Below, in pieces: positions 1 to 7,461 of a stretch of 64,000 nucleotides of DNA. Every line of letters begins with the position of its first letter. The stretch's first letter is position 1. Origin of the DNA: Streptomyces sp. NBC_00247 (GTDB lineage: Bacteria; Actinomycetota; Actinomycetes; Streptomycetales; Streptomycetaceae). The position numbers and the translations under genes were made by a program. Below the pieces are notes generated by a model that saw only the letters and a list, made by a program, of their open reading frames with translations, was not told where the DNA came from and ran no database searches. The DNA lies in assembly GCF_036188265.1 (NCBI RefSeq), contig NZ_CP108093.1:3423001-3487000 (forward strand), written 5' to 3'.

Positions 1-298
1 CGCCCAGGAGGACGGGAACGTGGCGAAGAGCGAGTCGGCAGTGGCCGAGGCTGAGGGCACCGCACAGCGGCGGCACCAGCCCAAGCGGCAGAGCAAGGCG
101 CAGAGGACTGCCGCCGCCGGTCAGGCCGAGACGGCCAAGGAGCCGGCCTCCGACGACACCGCTGAGCCCAAGACCTCGCTCCAGAAGCAGGACGACAAGT
201 CGAAGCCGGCGGGCAAGCCCGCGTCGGGCTCCTCACGCCAGGCAAAGTCCGGACCGCGCAAGGGCCCGCAGCGGCCCAAGCACCCGTCCAAGAAGTAA
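1..298 (+). CDS. yidC: YidC membrane protein insertase, C-terminal fragment
   Basis: Only the last 98 or so codons are present; the reading frame is already open at base 2 and ends at TAA 296-298. The visible part is a Lys/Arg/Ser/Pro/Ala-rich tail without hydrophobic segments, ending in GPQRPKHPSKK, as expected of the cytoplasmic basic tail that streptomycete YidC carries after its last transmembrane helix. A GTG at 20 is an internal Val, not a start. The assignment rests on this tail plus position directly before jag, rsmG and parAB, the standard actinobacterial order (rnpA-yidC-jag-rsmG-parA-parB). YidC inserts and folds inner-membrane proteins with or without SecYEG. Stop to the next start is 11 bp, so it is probably co-transcribed with jag. 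Confidence 0.85.
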   Translation, partial: AQEDGNVAKSESAVAEAEGTAQRRHQPKRQSKAQRTAAAGQAETAKEPASDDTAEPKTSLQKQDDKSKPAGKPASGSSRQAKSGPRKGPQRPKHPSKK

Positions 299-309
299 GG
301 AGTCCATCC

Positions 310-819
310 GTGTCGGAAGGCACCATCTCCACGGCCGCTGAGGGCAGCGACACCCTGACCCGCCTTGAGCAGGAGGGCGAGATCGCGGCCGACTACCTCG
401 AGGGTCTTCTCGACATCGCCGATCTCGACGGCGACATCGACATGGACGTCGAGGCGGACCGGGCCGCGGTCTCGATCATCAGTGAGTCGGCGCGTGAACT
501 GCAGAAGCTGGTGGGCCGCGACGGTGAGGTGCTGGAGGCGCTCCAGGAGTTGACCCGGCTCGCGGTGCACCGGGAGACCGGTGACCGCAGCCGTCTGATG
601 CTGGACATCGCCGGCTTCCGGGCCAAGAAGCGCGAGGTCCTGGCGGCGCTCGGCGCGAAGGCGGCCGACGAGGTCAAGAGCTCCGGTGAGCCGGTGCGAC
701 TGGAGCCGATGACGCCGTTCGAGCGCAAGGTCGTGCACGACGCGATCGCGGCGGCCGGTCTGCGGAGCGAGTCCGAGGGCGAGGAGCCGCAGCGCTTCGT
801 CGTCGTCCTTCCGGCCTGA
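310..819 (+). CDS. jag: Jag/KhpB-type single-stranded RNA-binding protein (KH-R3H)
   Basis: 169 aa from GTG 310, preceded by an AAGGAG-like RBS at about 296-301. A KH-type segment spans residues about 47-105 with the GXXG loop GRDG at 69-72. An R3H domain follows at about 110-169 with the signature Arg139-x3-His143 (RKVVH). The N-terminal 45 residues are acidic (many D/E). The Jag_N domain of firmicute homologues is absent, as is usual in actinobacteria. The family binds RNA and in Gram-positive bacteria affects cell division and envelope growth; the function here is inferred from family and synteny. It sits between yidC and rsmG and is followed by a hairpin terminator at 835-864. Confidence 0.9.
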   Translation: MSEGTISTAAEGSDTLTRLEQEGEIAADYLEGLLDIADLDGDIDMDVEADRAAVSIISESARELQKLVGRDGEVLEALQELTRLAVHRETGDRSRLMLDIAGFRAKKREVLAALGAKAADEVKSSGEPVRLEPMTPFERKVVHDAIAAAGLRSESEGEEPQRFVVVLPA

Positions 820-834
820 CCGGAACGTGTTCTG

Positions 835-864
835 TCGGCCCCGTCTGTTCGCAGGCGGGGCCGA
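835..864 (+). terminator. Rho-independent-type terminator after jag
   Basis: Inverted repeat with 9-bp arms TCGGCCCCG/CGGGGCCGA and a 12-nt loop, followed by TCTTTGTC. It lies 16 bp after the jag stop and suggests the yidC-jag transcript ends here before rsmG. Confidence 0.65.
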
Positions 865-886
865 TCTTTGTCAGCCTGTTAGTCAG

Positions 887-895
887 CCATCCACA
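887..895 (+). promoter_or_regulatory. Degenerate DnaA-box-like 9-mer before rsmG
   Basis: CCATCCACA matches the streptomycete DnaA box (TTRTCCACA) at 7 of 9 positions. It lies 33 bp before the rsmG start. A similar 9-mer recurs in the parA leader (1912-1920). Occupancy by DnaA is only a possibility. Confidence 0.3.
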
Positions 896-927
896 GTGCG
901 TTAGTGCGGTAGGGAAGGACGGTCCCC

Positions 928-1644
928 GTGACGGAGGAAGCAGCGCTCCCTCAGGCACCTGAGGCGGCCCAGGCGGTTTTCGGCGAGTTCTTCCCGGAAG
1001 CCGTCCGGTACGCGGAGCTGCTCGCGGACGCGGGCGTCAAGCGTGGGCTGATCGGTCCGCGTGAGGTCCCACGTCTGTGGGAGCGGCACCTGCTGAACTG
1101 CGCCGTTCTCTCCGAGGTGGTCCCCCGGGATGTGACGGTCTGCGACGTGGGGTCCGGAGCAGGACTGCCGGGAATCCCGCTGGCGTTGGTTCGGCCCGAC
1201 CTGAAGATCACCCTGCTGGAACCGCTGCTCCGGAGGACGAACTTCCTCCAGGAGGTCGTGGAACTGCTCGGGCTCGACCACGTGACGGTCGTCAGGGGCC
1301 GGGCCGAGGAAGTGCTGGGGAAACTCCAGCCGGTCCACGTGGTGACGGCACGGGCGGTCGCACCGCTGGATCGCCTGGCCGGCTGGGGGGTGCCTCTGCT
1401 GCGGCCGTACGGCGAGATGCTGGCGCTCAAGGGCGATACCGCCGAGGAGGAGATCAACGGCGCGCGCGCCGCGCTGAGCAAGCTGGGCGTGGTCGAGACC
1501 GAAGTGCTGCACGCCGGAGCCGGTGTGGTGGACCCCACCACGACGGTGGTCCGCGTGGTCGTCGGTGAGAGCCCGGGCGGTGTGAGGTTCGCCGCAAAGC
1601 GGGCCAAGGCGGCCAGGGTGAGCCGGACGCGCCGACGCCGCTGA
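928..1644 (+). CDS. rsmG: RsmG (GidB) 16S rRNA m7G methyltransferase
   Basis: 238 aa from GTG 928. The SAM-binding loop DVGSGAGLPG is at residues 73-82, and the downstream core (LLEPLLRRTNFLQEV; VVRGRAEEV; VTARAVAPLDRL) is typical of RsmG, which methylates N7 of G527 (E. coli numbering) in 16S rRNA and whose loss gives low-level streptomycin resistance. The length is slightly above the roughly 210-aa norm because of a basic Arg/Lys-rich tail (about 220-238) that could aid rRNA binding. It lies directly upstream of parAB, as in most actinobacteria, with a 312-bp regulatory gap in between. Confidence 0.93.
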   Translation: MTEEAALPQAPEAAQAVFGEFFPEAVRYAELLADAGVKRGLIGPREVPRLWERHLLNCAVLSEVVPRDVTVCDVGSGAGLPGIPLALVRPDLKITLLEPLLRRTNFLQEVVELLGLDHVTVVRGRAEEVLGKLQPVHVVTARAVAPLDRLAGWGVPLLRPYGEMLALKGDTAEEEINGARAALSKLGVVETEVLHAGAGVVDPTTTVVRVVVGESPGGVRFAAKRAKAARVSRTRRRR

Positions 1645-1796
1645 TCCGGGTTTCACGGCCGGGGCGGGGGCCCGGGCGTGGAAGAAGTACCAGCTGGGCT
1701 CGGTCTGTCGGCTTGTGGAGCGATGCTCCACAGAAGTAGCCCTGACCCCTCCACGCGGAGTGTCGGTGCTGGGTAGTTGTTCCGCAGAGGCATCGT

Positions 1797-1810
1797 GTTT
1801 CACGTGAAAC
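1797..1810. other. parS: parS site 1 (ParB-binding centromere)
   Basis: Exact GTTTCACGTGAAAC in the parA leader, 147 bp before the proposed parA start. ParB bound here could also act on parAB transcription. Confidence 0.95.
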
Positions 1811-1893
1811 GTCGCTCTCTGTTGCAGGGAATCATCGGCCGTGGCCGTGCGGCTGCCACGCCGCGGGACCGCAACCCCGAACGAGCTACCAAG

Positions 1894-1902
1894 TTGTCCA
1901 CA
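1894..1902 (+). promoter_or_regulatory. DnaA box in the parA leader
   Basis: Exact TTGTCCACA, the preferred streptomycete DnaA box, 55 bp before the parA start. The neighbouring CCATCCACA at 1912-1920 is degenerate. Such boxes are expected in oriC; one in the parAB leader could couple replication initiator activity to segregation gene expression. Confidence 0.5.
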
Positions 1903-1956
1903 TCGGTGGAGCCATCCACAGAACAGCGGGCCTCGCTGGTTCACAACCCCGAAAGC

Positions 1957-3033
1957 ATGGCAGGCTCTGCCTATTGCGAGCCTGAAGTCGAGGAGAGTGA
2001 ATCCTTGCGGTCCGACGCCAACATCGCGGGACCGATGACCGATCCGGTCCCCGGTCCCCGTACCGAATCCCTGGGGGACGGTGTTTCACGTGAAACACCG
2101 CCGCCGATGGATGACACTCCTATTGGTCGTGCGGCCCAGCTGGCGGTGGAGGCCCTGGGCCGTGCCGGCGAGGGGCTGCCACGCCCTGACCGGACGCGCG
2201 TCATGGTGGTCGCCAACCAGAAGGGCGGTGTGGGCAAGACGACGTCGACCGTCAACCTTGCCGCCTCGCTCGCGCTGCACGGTGCCCGCGTTCTGGTGAT
2301 CGACCTCGATCCGCAGGGGAACGCCTCAACGGCTCTGGGGATCGATCACCACGCCGAGGTCCCCTCGGTGTACGACGTCCTGGTGGAGAGCATGCCGCTC
2401 TCCGAAGTCGTGCAGCCCGTCCCGGACGTGGAAGGTCTTTTCTGCGCTCCCGCCACCATCGATCTCGCCGGTGCTGAGATCGAGCTGGTCTCCCTGGTGG
2501 CACGCGAGAGCCGTCTCCAGCGCGCCATTCAGGCCTACGAGCAGCCGCTCGACTACATCCTCATCGACTGTCCGCCCTCACTGGGCCTGCTGACGGTCAA
2601 TGCGATGGTCGCCGGCGCCGAGGTGCTGATTCCCATTCAGTGCGAGTACTACGCGCTGGAGGGCCTGGGCCAGCTGCTGCGGAACGTTGAGCTGGTGCGC
2701 GGTCACCTCAACCCGAACCTTCACGTGTCCACGATTCTGCTCACCATGTACGACGGCAGGACTCGCCTCGCCTCCCAGGTCGCGGAGGAGGTACGCAGCC
2801 ACTTCGGAAAGGAGGTGCTGCGGACGAGCATTCCGAGGTCGGTACGCATCTCGGAGGCCCCCAGCTACGGGCAGACCGTCCTGACGTACGATCCGGGGTC
2901 GAGCGGATCGCTGTCGTACCTTGAGGCGGCGCGTGAGATCGCGCTGCGGGGCGTGGGAGTGCAGTACGAGCCCCAGCCCGCCCACTTGGGCAATCAGAGC
3001 ACCCAGCGGAGCATTTCGGAGGGCATCCAGTGA
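1957..3033 (+). CDS. parA: ParA chromosome-partitioning ATPase
   Basis: 358 aa from ATG 1957. The deviant Walker A motif KGGVGKTT is at residues 89-96, and Walker A' DLDPQGN and the Walker B region YILIDCPPSLGLLT follow, all typical of chromosomal ParA. ParA polymerises on the nucleoid or from the hyphal tip and moves ParB-parS complexes, mainly during sporulation septation in Streptomyces. The N-terminal extension of about 80 residues before the ATPase core is rich in Pro, Glu and Ser. ATG 1957 is preferred because protein-like sequence begins there, but its RBS is weak (GAAAG). An in-frame parS at 2083-2096 encodes residues 43-47 (VSRET). The stop overlaps the parB start by 3 bases (GTGA), implying translational coupling. 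Confidence 0.93.
   Translation: MAGSAYCEPEVEESESLRSDANIAGPMTDPVPGPRTESLGDGVSRETPPPMDDTPIGRAAQLAVEALGRAGEGLPRPDRTRVMVVANQKGGVGKTTSTVNLAASLALHGARVLVIDLDPQGNASTALGIDHHAEVPSVYDVLVESMPLSEVVQPVPDVEGLFCAPATIDLAGAEIELVSLVARESRLQRAIQAYEQPLDYILIDCPPSLGLLTVNAMVAGAEVLIPIQCEYYALEGLGQLLRNVELVRGHLNPNLHVSTILLTMYDGRTRLASQVAEEVRSHFGKEVLRTSIPRSVRISEAPSYGQTVLTYDPGSSGSLSYLEAAREIALRGVGVQYEPQPAHLGNQSTQRSISEGIQ
2083..2096. other. parS: parS site 2, inside parA
   Basis: Exact GTTTCACGTGAAAC, extended to a 22-bp perfect palindrome at 2079-2100. It is translated within parA as Val-Ser-Arg-Glu-Thr. Confidence 0.95.
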
Positions 3034-4106
3034 GTGACCGTCGTCGAGGGCTGGGGCGCGGGCTCGCTGCGCTGATTCCCGCAGCTCCTTCGGAGAAGCA
3101 GGTGGCGCCTATGGGTGCCGGTCAGGTGCTGGCGGCGGAGCGGGGAGTGCCGGCCGCGAAGCTCCCCCCTCTGCCAAACGGGCGCTTGGTGCCCGAGCCG
3201 AAGCCGGCGGAGCCGTCGGTGGAGCAGCCGGAGCCGGAGGCCGTAGGCGCGTACTTCGCCGAACTGCTGCCGGACTCGATCCGTCCCAACCCACAGCAGC
3301 CTCGTGAGGTGTTCGACGAAGCGGCGCTCGACGAGCTGATCATCTCCATCAAGGAGGTGGGCCTTCTCCAGCCCGTCGTCGTGCGCCAGGTGGGGGCCGA
3401 CAGCTACGAGCTCATCATGGGCGAGCGGCGTTTGCGGGCCAGCCGGGAGGCGGGTCTGGAGCGTATCCCCGCGATCGTCCGGGCGACCGACGATGACAAG
3501 CTTCTGTTGGATGCGCTTCTGGAGAACCTGCACCGGGCTCAGCTCAACCCGTTGGAGGAGGCAGCCGCGTACTCCCAGCTGCTCAAGGAGTTCAACTGTA
3601 CTCAGGAGCAGCTGGCCGACCGGATCGGCCGTTCAAGGCCTCAGGTCTCGAACACGCTGCGTCTGTTGCGTCTGCCTCTTTCCGTGCGGAGCCGGGTGGC
3701 CGCAGGGGTTCTCTCGGCCGGCCATGCGCGGGCGCTGCTCTCGCTGGAGGATCCCGAGCAGCAGGAGGAGCTTGCCCGCCGCATCGTTCGTGAAGGGCTC
3801 TCGGTCCGCTCGACCGAGGAAATCGTCAAGGTCATGGAGTCGAAGGACGACCGCCCCGCGAAGTCGAAGGGGCCGAGGGCGGGAAGTCTGGTCTCGCCCG
3901 CGCTGAGTGATCTGGCGTCACGACTTTCGGACCGGTTCGAGACTCGGGTGAAGGTCGACCTCGGCCAGAAGAAGGGGAAGATCGTGGTCGAGTTCGCTTC
4001 CATGGAGGACCTCGACCGTATTCTCGGCAGTCTCGCGCCGGGTGAGGGGCGTGTGCTGGAGCGCGGCACCTCCGCGAAGCCTGCTGAGGACGAAGCGGCG
4101 AGCTGA
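3030..4106 (+). CDS. parB: ParB CTPase / parS-binding segregation protein
   Basis: 358 aa from GTG 3030. Starts MSDRRRGLGRGL, the ParA-interacting N-terminal motif (GLGRGLxALI). After a Pro/Glu-rich linker (about 20-78) comes the ParB/Srx CTP-binding fold with GERRLRA at 131-137 and ENLHR at 165-169, then a helix-turn-helix at about 187-215 (EQLADRIGRSRPQVSNTLRL) for parS recognition. The C-terminal dimerisation segment (about 300-345, KVDLGQKKGKIVVEF) is present. ParB loads at the eleven parS sites in this window, spreads as a CTP-dependent clamp and forms the segrosome. It is coupled to parA and followed by a terminator. Confidence 0.95.
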   Translation: MSDRRRGLGRGLAALIPAAPSEKQVAPMGAGQVLAAERGVPAAKLPPLPNGRLVPEPKPAEPSVEQPEPEAVGAYFAELLPDSIRPNPQQPREVFDEAALDELIISIKEVGLLQPVVVRQVGADSYELIMGERRLRASREAGLERIPAIVRATDDDKLLLDALLENLHRAQLNPLEEAAAYSQLLKEFNCTQEQLADRIGRSRPQVSNTLRLLRLPLSVRSRVAAGVLSAGHARALLSLEDPEQQEELARRIVREGLSVRSTEEIVKVMESKDDRPAKSKGPRAGSLVSPALSDLASRLSDRFETRVKVDLGQKKGKIVVEFASMEDLDRILGSLAPGEGRVLERGTSAKPAEDEAAS

Positions 4107-4131
4107 CGCTTCCACCTCCCGCAGCGTGTAG

Positions 4132-4158
4132 AAGGACGGGCCCTTGAGGCCCGTCCTT
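4132..4158 (+). terminator. Terminator after parB
   Basis: 10-bp arms AAGGACGGGC/GCCCGTCCTT with a 7-nt loop, ending in TTTG, 26 bp after the parB stop. Confidence 0.75.
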
Positions 4159-4254
4159 TGCTCGTTCCCGGGTATGCGCTCCCTGTCTGCGTGGATACGA
4201 TGCGTTCTGGTAGGGCGCATCTCCCCGGATCCAAGGAAGTGAGGGATCGCCTTC

Positions 4255-4872
4255 ATGGGGCGTCGGCTCGTACCGCTCACCCTGGACAATCTTTCGGATC
4301 TCCCCCAGCGCTGTCGGTCGTGTGTCTTCTGGGAGCTGGACCCCGTGAGGGCTGACACCGCGGTCAAGGCAGGTACCACGGAGTCGGCCAAGGAATCCTG
4401 GCTCTCCGCCGTTCTCCTGGAATGGGGGTCCTGCGGGCGGCTGGTCCATGTCGACGATGTGCCGGTGGGCTATGTGCTCTACGCGCCGCCGGCTTACGTA
4501 CCGCGTTCCATCGCCTTTCCCACCAGTCCGGTCTCACCGGACGCCGTTCAGCTGATCACCGGCTGGATCGACCCCGCGTACCAGCGGCAGGGGCTGGGAA
4601 GAGTCATGGTCCAGACGGTGGCGAAGGATCTTCTGCAGCGTGGCTTCAAGGCCATCGAGGCTTTCGGCGAGGCACGGTGGAAGGAACCTGCCTGTCTTCT
4701 TCCGGCGGATCACCTTCTGGCGGTGGGCTTCAAGACCGTGCGGCCCCACCCCGTCCATCCGCGTCTGCGACTGGATTTGCGTACGACGCTCTCCTGGAGG
4801 GAAGACGTCGAGCTGGCGTTGGACCGCCTGCTGGGAGCGGTGCAGAAGGAACCCGTGCTCCGGCCGCTCTGA
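4255..4872 (+). CDS. GNAT-family N-acetyltransferase
   Basis: 205 aa from ATG 4255 with a purine-rich GTGAGGG upstream. The N-terminal stretch RCRSCVFWELDP (CxxC-type Cys pair at about residues 20-23) precedes a GNAT core. The acetyl-CoA loop is in DPAYQRQGLGRVMVQTVAKD (Q/RxxGxG/A, about 107-120). A conserved gene of this type lies after parB in streptomycetes; its substrate is unknown. It reads out of the parB region and ends against trxA (convergent), with a strong hairpin plus parS in the gap. The sequence supports the fold, not the substrate. Confidence 0.8.
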   Translation: MGRRLVPLTLDNLSDLPQRCRSCVFWELDPVRADTAVKAGTTESAKESWLSAVLLEWGSCGRLVHVDDVPVGYVLYAPPAYVPRSIAFPTSPVSPDAVQLITGWIDPAYQRQGLGRVMVQTVAKDLLQRGFKAIEAFGEARWKEPACLLPADHLLAVGFKTVRPHPVHPRLRLDLRTTLSWREDVELALDRLLGAVQKEPVLRPL

Positions 4873-4899
4873 AGTGCGGCGGAGCTCGGAGCACAGCAG

Positions 4900-4932
4900 A
4901 ACGGGTCGGCCTCTTCATGAGGCCGACCCGTT
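4900..4932. terminator. Bidirectional terminator between GNAT gene and trxA, fused to parS
   Basis: 14-bp perfect arms (AACGGGTCGGCCTC and its complement) with loop TTCAT. The 3' arm ends in GTT, the first bases of the parS at 4930-4943. It serves both convergent genes. Confidence 0.8.
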
Positions 4933-4943
4933 TCACGTGAAAC
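4930..4943. other. parS: parS site 3
   Basis: Exact GTTTCACGTGAAAC in a convergent gap, overlapping the 3' end of the terminator stem at 4900-4932 by three bases. Confidence 0.95.
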
Positions 4944-4984
4944 ATGTTCCGCGCGGGCTGTCCGGCGCGCACGGAGCAGAGTGC

Positions 4985-5317
4985 TTACTCCGAGACGATG
5001 AAGTCTTCGAGGTCGCGGAGGATCGCGGCCTTGGGCTTGGCACCGACGATGGTCTTGGCGACCTCGCCACCCTGGTAGACGTTGAGAGTCGGAATGGACA
5101 TCACGCCGTACTTGGCGGCGGTGTCCGGGTTCTCGTCGATGTTGAGCTTCACGATCTCGATCTCGCTGTGCTCAGCGGCGATGGCCTCCAAGGAGGGGGC
5201 GATCTGGCGGCACGGGCCGCACCAGGCAGCCCAGAAGTCCACGAGAACGGGCTTGCCGCTCTTCAGGACCTCTTCCTCGAAAGTAGCGTCGGTAACGTTC
5301 TTCAGCGTGCCGGCCAC
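4985..5317 (-). CDS. trxA: Thioredoxin TrxA
   Basis: 110 aa. The redox motif WCGPC is at residues 32-36, followed by the family pattern RQIAPSLEAIA and the cis-Pro segment SIPTLNVYQGG. TrxA reduces disulfides in cytosolic proteins using electrons from TrxB. GTG 5317 is chosen because AAGGAGG lies 5 bases before it; a longer frame from GTG 5335 would place that RBS inside the coding region. It follows trxB by 45 bp on the same strand, so it is probably transcribed from the SigR-type promoter in front of trxB. Confidence 0.95.
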   Translation of the reverse strand: MAGTLKNVTDATFEEEVLKSGKPVLVDFWAAWCGPCRQIAPSLEAIAAEHSEIEIVKLNIDENPDTAAKYGVMSIPTLNVYQGGEVAKTIVGAKPKAAILRDLEDFIVSE

Positions 5318-5362
5318 GGCGGCCTCCTTGTACACAGCGGGTGGGGGTGAGGGTGGAGCAGT

Positions 5363-6334
5363 TCAGACGGCCGGGGTCTTCTCCGGCTCGGCGAGCTTCT
5401 CGTCCGCCAGGGCGGCCAGGAAGCGTTCGGCGTCGAGGGCGGCCGAGCAGCCCGTACCGGCAGCGGTGATGGCCTGACGGTAGGTGTGGTCGACGACGTC
5501 GCCGGCACCGAAGACGCCCGTGATGTTGGTGCGCGTCGAGGGAGCCTGGACCTTGAGGTAACCCTCTTCGTCGAGGTCGAGCTGGCCCTTGAAGAGTTCG
5601 GTCCGCGGGTCGTGACCGACCGCGATGAAGAGGCCGGTGACCGCCAGCTCGGAGGTCTCACCGGTCTTGGTGTTGCGCAGGGTCAGACCGGACAGCTTCT
5701 GCTCCCCGTGGACCCCGGCGACCTCGCTGTCCCAGGCGAATTTGATCTTCGGGTCGGCGAAGGCACGCTCCTGCATCGCCTTGGAGGCGCGGAGAGTGTC
5801 ACGGCGGTGGACGATCGTGACCGACTTCGCGAAGCGGGAGAGGAAGGTCGCCTCCTCCATGGCGGTGTCGCCGCCTCCGATCACCGCGATGTCCTGGTCC
5901 TTGAAGAAGAACCCGTCGCAGGTGGCGCACCAGGAGACACCGCGTCCGGAGAGAGCGTCCTCGTTCGGCAGGCCGAGCTTCCGGTGCTGGGACCCGGTCG
6001 TCACGATGACGGCCTTGGCACGGTGGACCGTACCGGCCGTGTCGGTGACCGTCTTGATCTCACCGGTCAGATCCACGGCGACCACGTCGTCCGGGATCAG
6101 CTCCGCGCCGAAGCGCTCCGCCTGAGCACGCATGTTGTCCATGAGGTCGGGGCCCATGATCCCGTCCTGGAAGCCGGGGAAGTTCTCCACGTCGGTGGTG
6201 TTCATCAACGCACCACCAGCGGTGACGGCACCCTCGAAGACCAGGGGCTTCAACGAGGCGCGAGCGGTGTACAGGGCGGCCGTGTACCCAGCCGGCCCGG
6301 AGCCGATGATGATCACATTACGGACGTCGCTCAC
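5363..6334 (-). CDS. trxB: Thioredoxin reductase TrxB
   Basis: 323 aa from GTG 6334 with GAGGAAG just upstream. The FAD-binding GSGPAG is at 11-16, the active-site CATC at 136-139 (within WCATCDGFF), the NADPH-binding [10 protein letters not shown] in the middle and the C-terminal FAD motif [10 protein letters not shown]. It is a homodimeric NADPH-dependent flavoenzyme that reduces TrxA. A 24-codon upstream extension to 6406 exists but has no RBS and would remove most of the promoter leader. A GGGAAT-N18-GTT promoter precedes it, consistent with thiol-stress induction by SigR as known for trxBA in S. coelicolor. Confidence 0.95.
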   Translation of the reverse strand: MSDVRNVIIIGSGPAGYTAALYTARASLKPLVFEGAVTAGGALMNTTDVENFPGFQDGIMGPDLMDNMRAQAERFGAELIPDDVVAVDLTGEIKTVTDTAGTVHRAKAVIVTTGSQHRKLGLPNEDALSGRGVSWCATCDGFFFKDQDIAVIGGGDTAMEEATFLSRFAKSVTIVHRRDTLRASKAMQERAFADPKIKFAWDSEVAGVHGEQKLSGLTLRNTKTGETSELAVTGLFIAVGHDPRTELFKGQLDLDEEGYLKVQAPSTRTNITGVFGAGDVVDHTYRQAITAAGTGCSAALDAERFLAALADEKLAEPEKTPAV

Positions 6335-6404
6335 GGGTGTCTTCCTCGTCTCTGCGGTCTGCCTACTGTCTGAGGTGGTCGGTTCAACGACTCTCACCCC
6401 ACCC

Positions 6405-6431
6405 AACGGATCCTACGGGGCGTGCATTCCC
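6405..6431 (-). promoter_or_regulatory. SigR-type promoter of trxBA
   Basis: On the minus strand GGGAAT (6431-6426), an 18-bp spacer, then GTT (6407-6405). This matches the SigR/SigH consensus GGAAT-N18/19-GTT. It lies about 70 bp upstream of trxB, the right place for thiol-stress control. Confidence 0.8.
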
Positions 6432-6462
6432 GATCTCCCCGCGTGGCACGGGGCACCTCGGG

Positions 6463-7461
6463 TCAGGAGCGGGGGTAGGAGTGGGAGAACATCAGAGAGC
6501 CCGTACCCGAGGGATCGGACGCGGTGCAGCGGGCATCGACGAGGTAGGCGGTCACCAGAGTGCTGTCCGTCGGGTGGGAGAGGACCACGAGGTAGGTCTC
6601 GGTCCCCTCGTATTCACCCGACTCCGCCCCGAGGACGGCGTCGGTGCGTCCGAGCGCCCGCTGGACGCAGGCGGGTACGTAGGGCGCCGACAGCGGATCG
6701 CCGACCAGGGGTGTTGCCGAGGGGTGCGCCTCCTGCGCCGAGCTGTCGGGCTTCTCGGTGTGGCGGAGTGTGGGCGCGCTGTCCAGGAGGTCGCGCACCT
6801 GCTCGGGGAGTCTGGCTGCGGTGAACTCGCCGGCTTCTGACGCTGCAGCCGTCTGGGACGTCGGGCCTGCGGCCTTTGACGAGGCGTCGGACGAGAATGC
6901 CCTGTCGGGCAGGGCGTCGGCCGTCTGGAAGAGGAGGGTTCCCACGCCCAGAATCCCCGCGCCGAACGCGGCGCCGAGAACGATGCGGCGGCGGGACACC
7001 GAGGAACGACGGCCCGGACGCGTGAAGTCGGGCGACGGCCGGGTGGTGGAGCGGGATACCGAAGGGCCTTTGCGCTGCCGCTGAACCGCAGGATGGGCGT
7101 CCGTGATCCGCGCTGCTGGTTGCTCAGTCGTCTGCACCGCCGTTTCACCGCTCGATGTTTCACGTGAAACATCGAGGTCCTCGGAAGAAGCGCCCACGGC
7201 CACCCGGTCATGAGTACGCATCTCGGCGGCCAGAGCCGCGTCGATGCGCGCCGCGACATCGGAGGGCATGGGTGCGGGTAGCGGCATGGAGCCGAGCAGG
7301 GACTCGATCTCTTCGAGGGAGGACCGCACGTCCTCGCAGAGCACGCAGGAGAGGAGATGACGCCGGACTTCCGCGGCTCGGGGGAGGGAGAGAAGGCCCT
7401 CGCCCAGATCTGCGATCTCCGAGACGTCCGGGTGCTCAGTCGTACCGGTCGTGGATGTCAT
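6463..7461 (-). CDS. Membrane-anchored zinc-binding anti-sigma factor partner of SigM
   Basis: 332 aa. Near the N-terminus it has the ZAS-type motif His35-x3-Cys39-x2-Cys42 (HLLSCVLC). A Ser/Arg-rich linker leads to one transmembrane segment at about 160-180 (VLGAAFGAGILGVGTLLF) and then an extracytoplasmic domain of about 150 residues with two Cys (PACVQRAL and ARCTASD) that may form a disulfide. The gene overlaps the sigM stop by 4 bases, the typical cognate sigma/anti-sigma arrangement. It probably holds SigM at the membrane until envelope stress. parS at 7157-7170 lies inside the gene and encodes VSRET at residues 98-102, in the linker. Confidence 0.82.
   Translation of the reverse strand: MTSTTGTTEHPDVSEIADLGEGLLSLPRAAEVRRHLLSCVLCEDVRSSLEEIESLLGSMPLPAPMPSDVAARIDAALAAEMRTHDRVAVGASSEDLDVSRETSSGETAVQTTEQPAARITDAHPAVQRQRKGPSVSRSTTRPSPDFTRPGRRSSVSRRRIVLGAAFGAGILGVGTLLFQTADALPDRAFSSDASSKAAGPTSQTAAASEAGEFTAARLPEQVRDLLDSAPTLRHTEKPDSSAQEAHPSATPLVGDPLSAPYVPACVQRALGRTDAVLGAESGEYEGTETYLVVLSHPTDSTLVTAYLVDARCTASDPSGTGSLMFSHSYPRS
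7157..7170. other. parS: parS site 4, inside the anti-sigma gene
   Basis: Exact GTTTCACGTGAAAC at the centre of a 26-bp perfect palindrome (7151-7176, arms CTCGATGTTTCAC), translated as VSRET in an unstructured linker. Confidence 0.95.

Larger units (their letters stand above)
1645..1956 (+). promoter_or_regulatory. parAB leader region
   Basis: 312 bp without a convincing gene. It contains a hairpin at 1714-1732 (arms TGTGGAGC/GCTCCACA, loop GAT), one parS at 1797-1810, a perfect DnaA box TTGTCCACA at 1894-1902 and a second CCATCCACA at 1912-1920. The open frame that reaches back to ATG 1777 crosses parS and lacks family-like protein sequence, so it is treated as leader. parAB promoters must lie here; the exact -10/-35 elements are not obvious by eye. 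Confidence 0.6.

Noticed and set aside
1660..1670. GGTTTCACGG after rsmG
   Set aside because: Half parS only.
1777..1956. Longer parA start at 1777 that would encode MFRRGIVFHVK
   Set aside because: It would translate parS 1 and a DnaA box; the extra residues do not look like ParA and no RBS supports the start.
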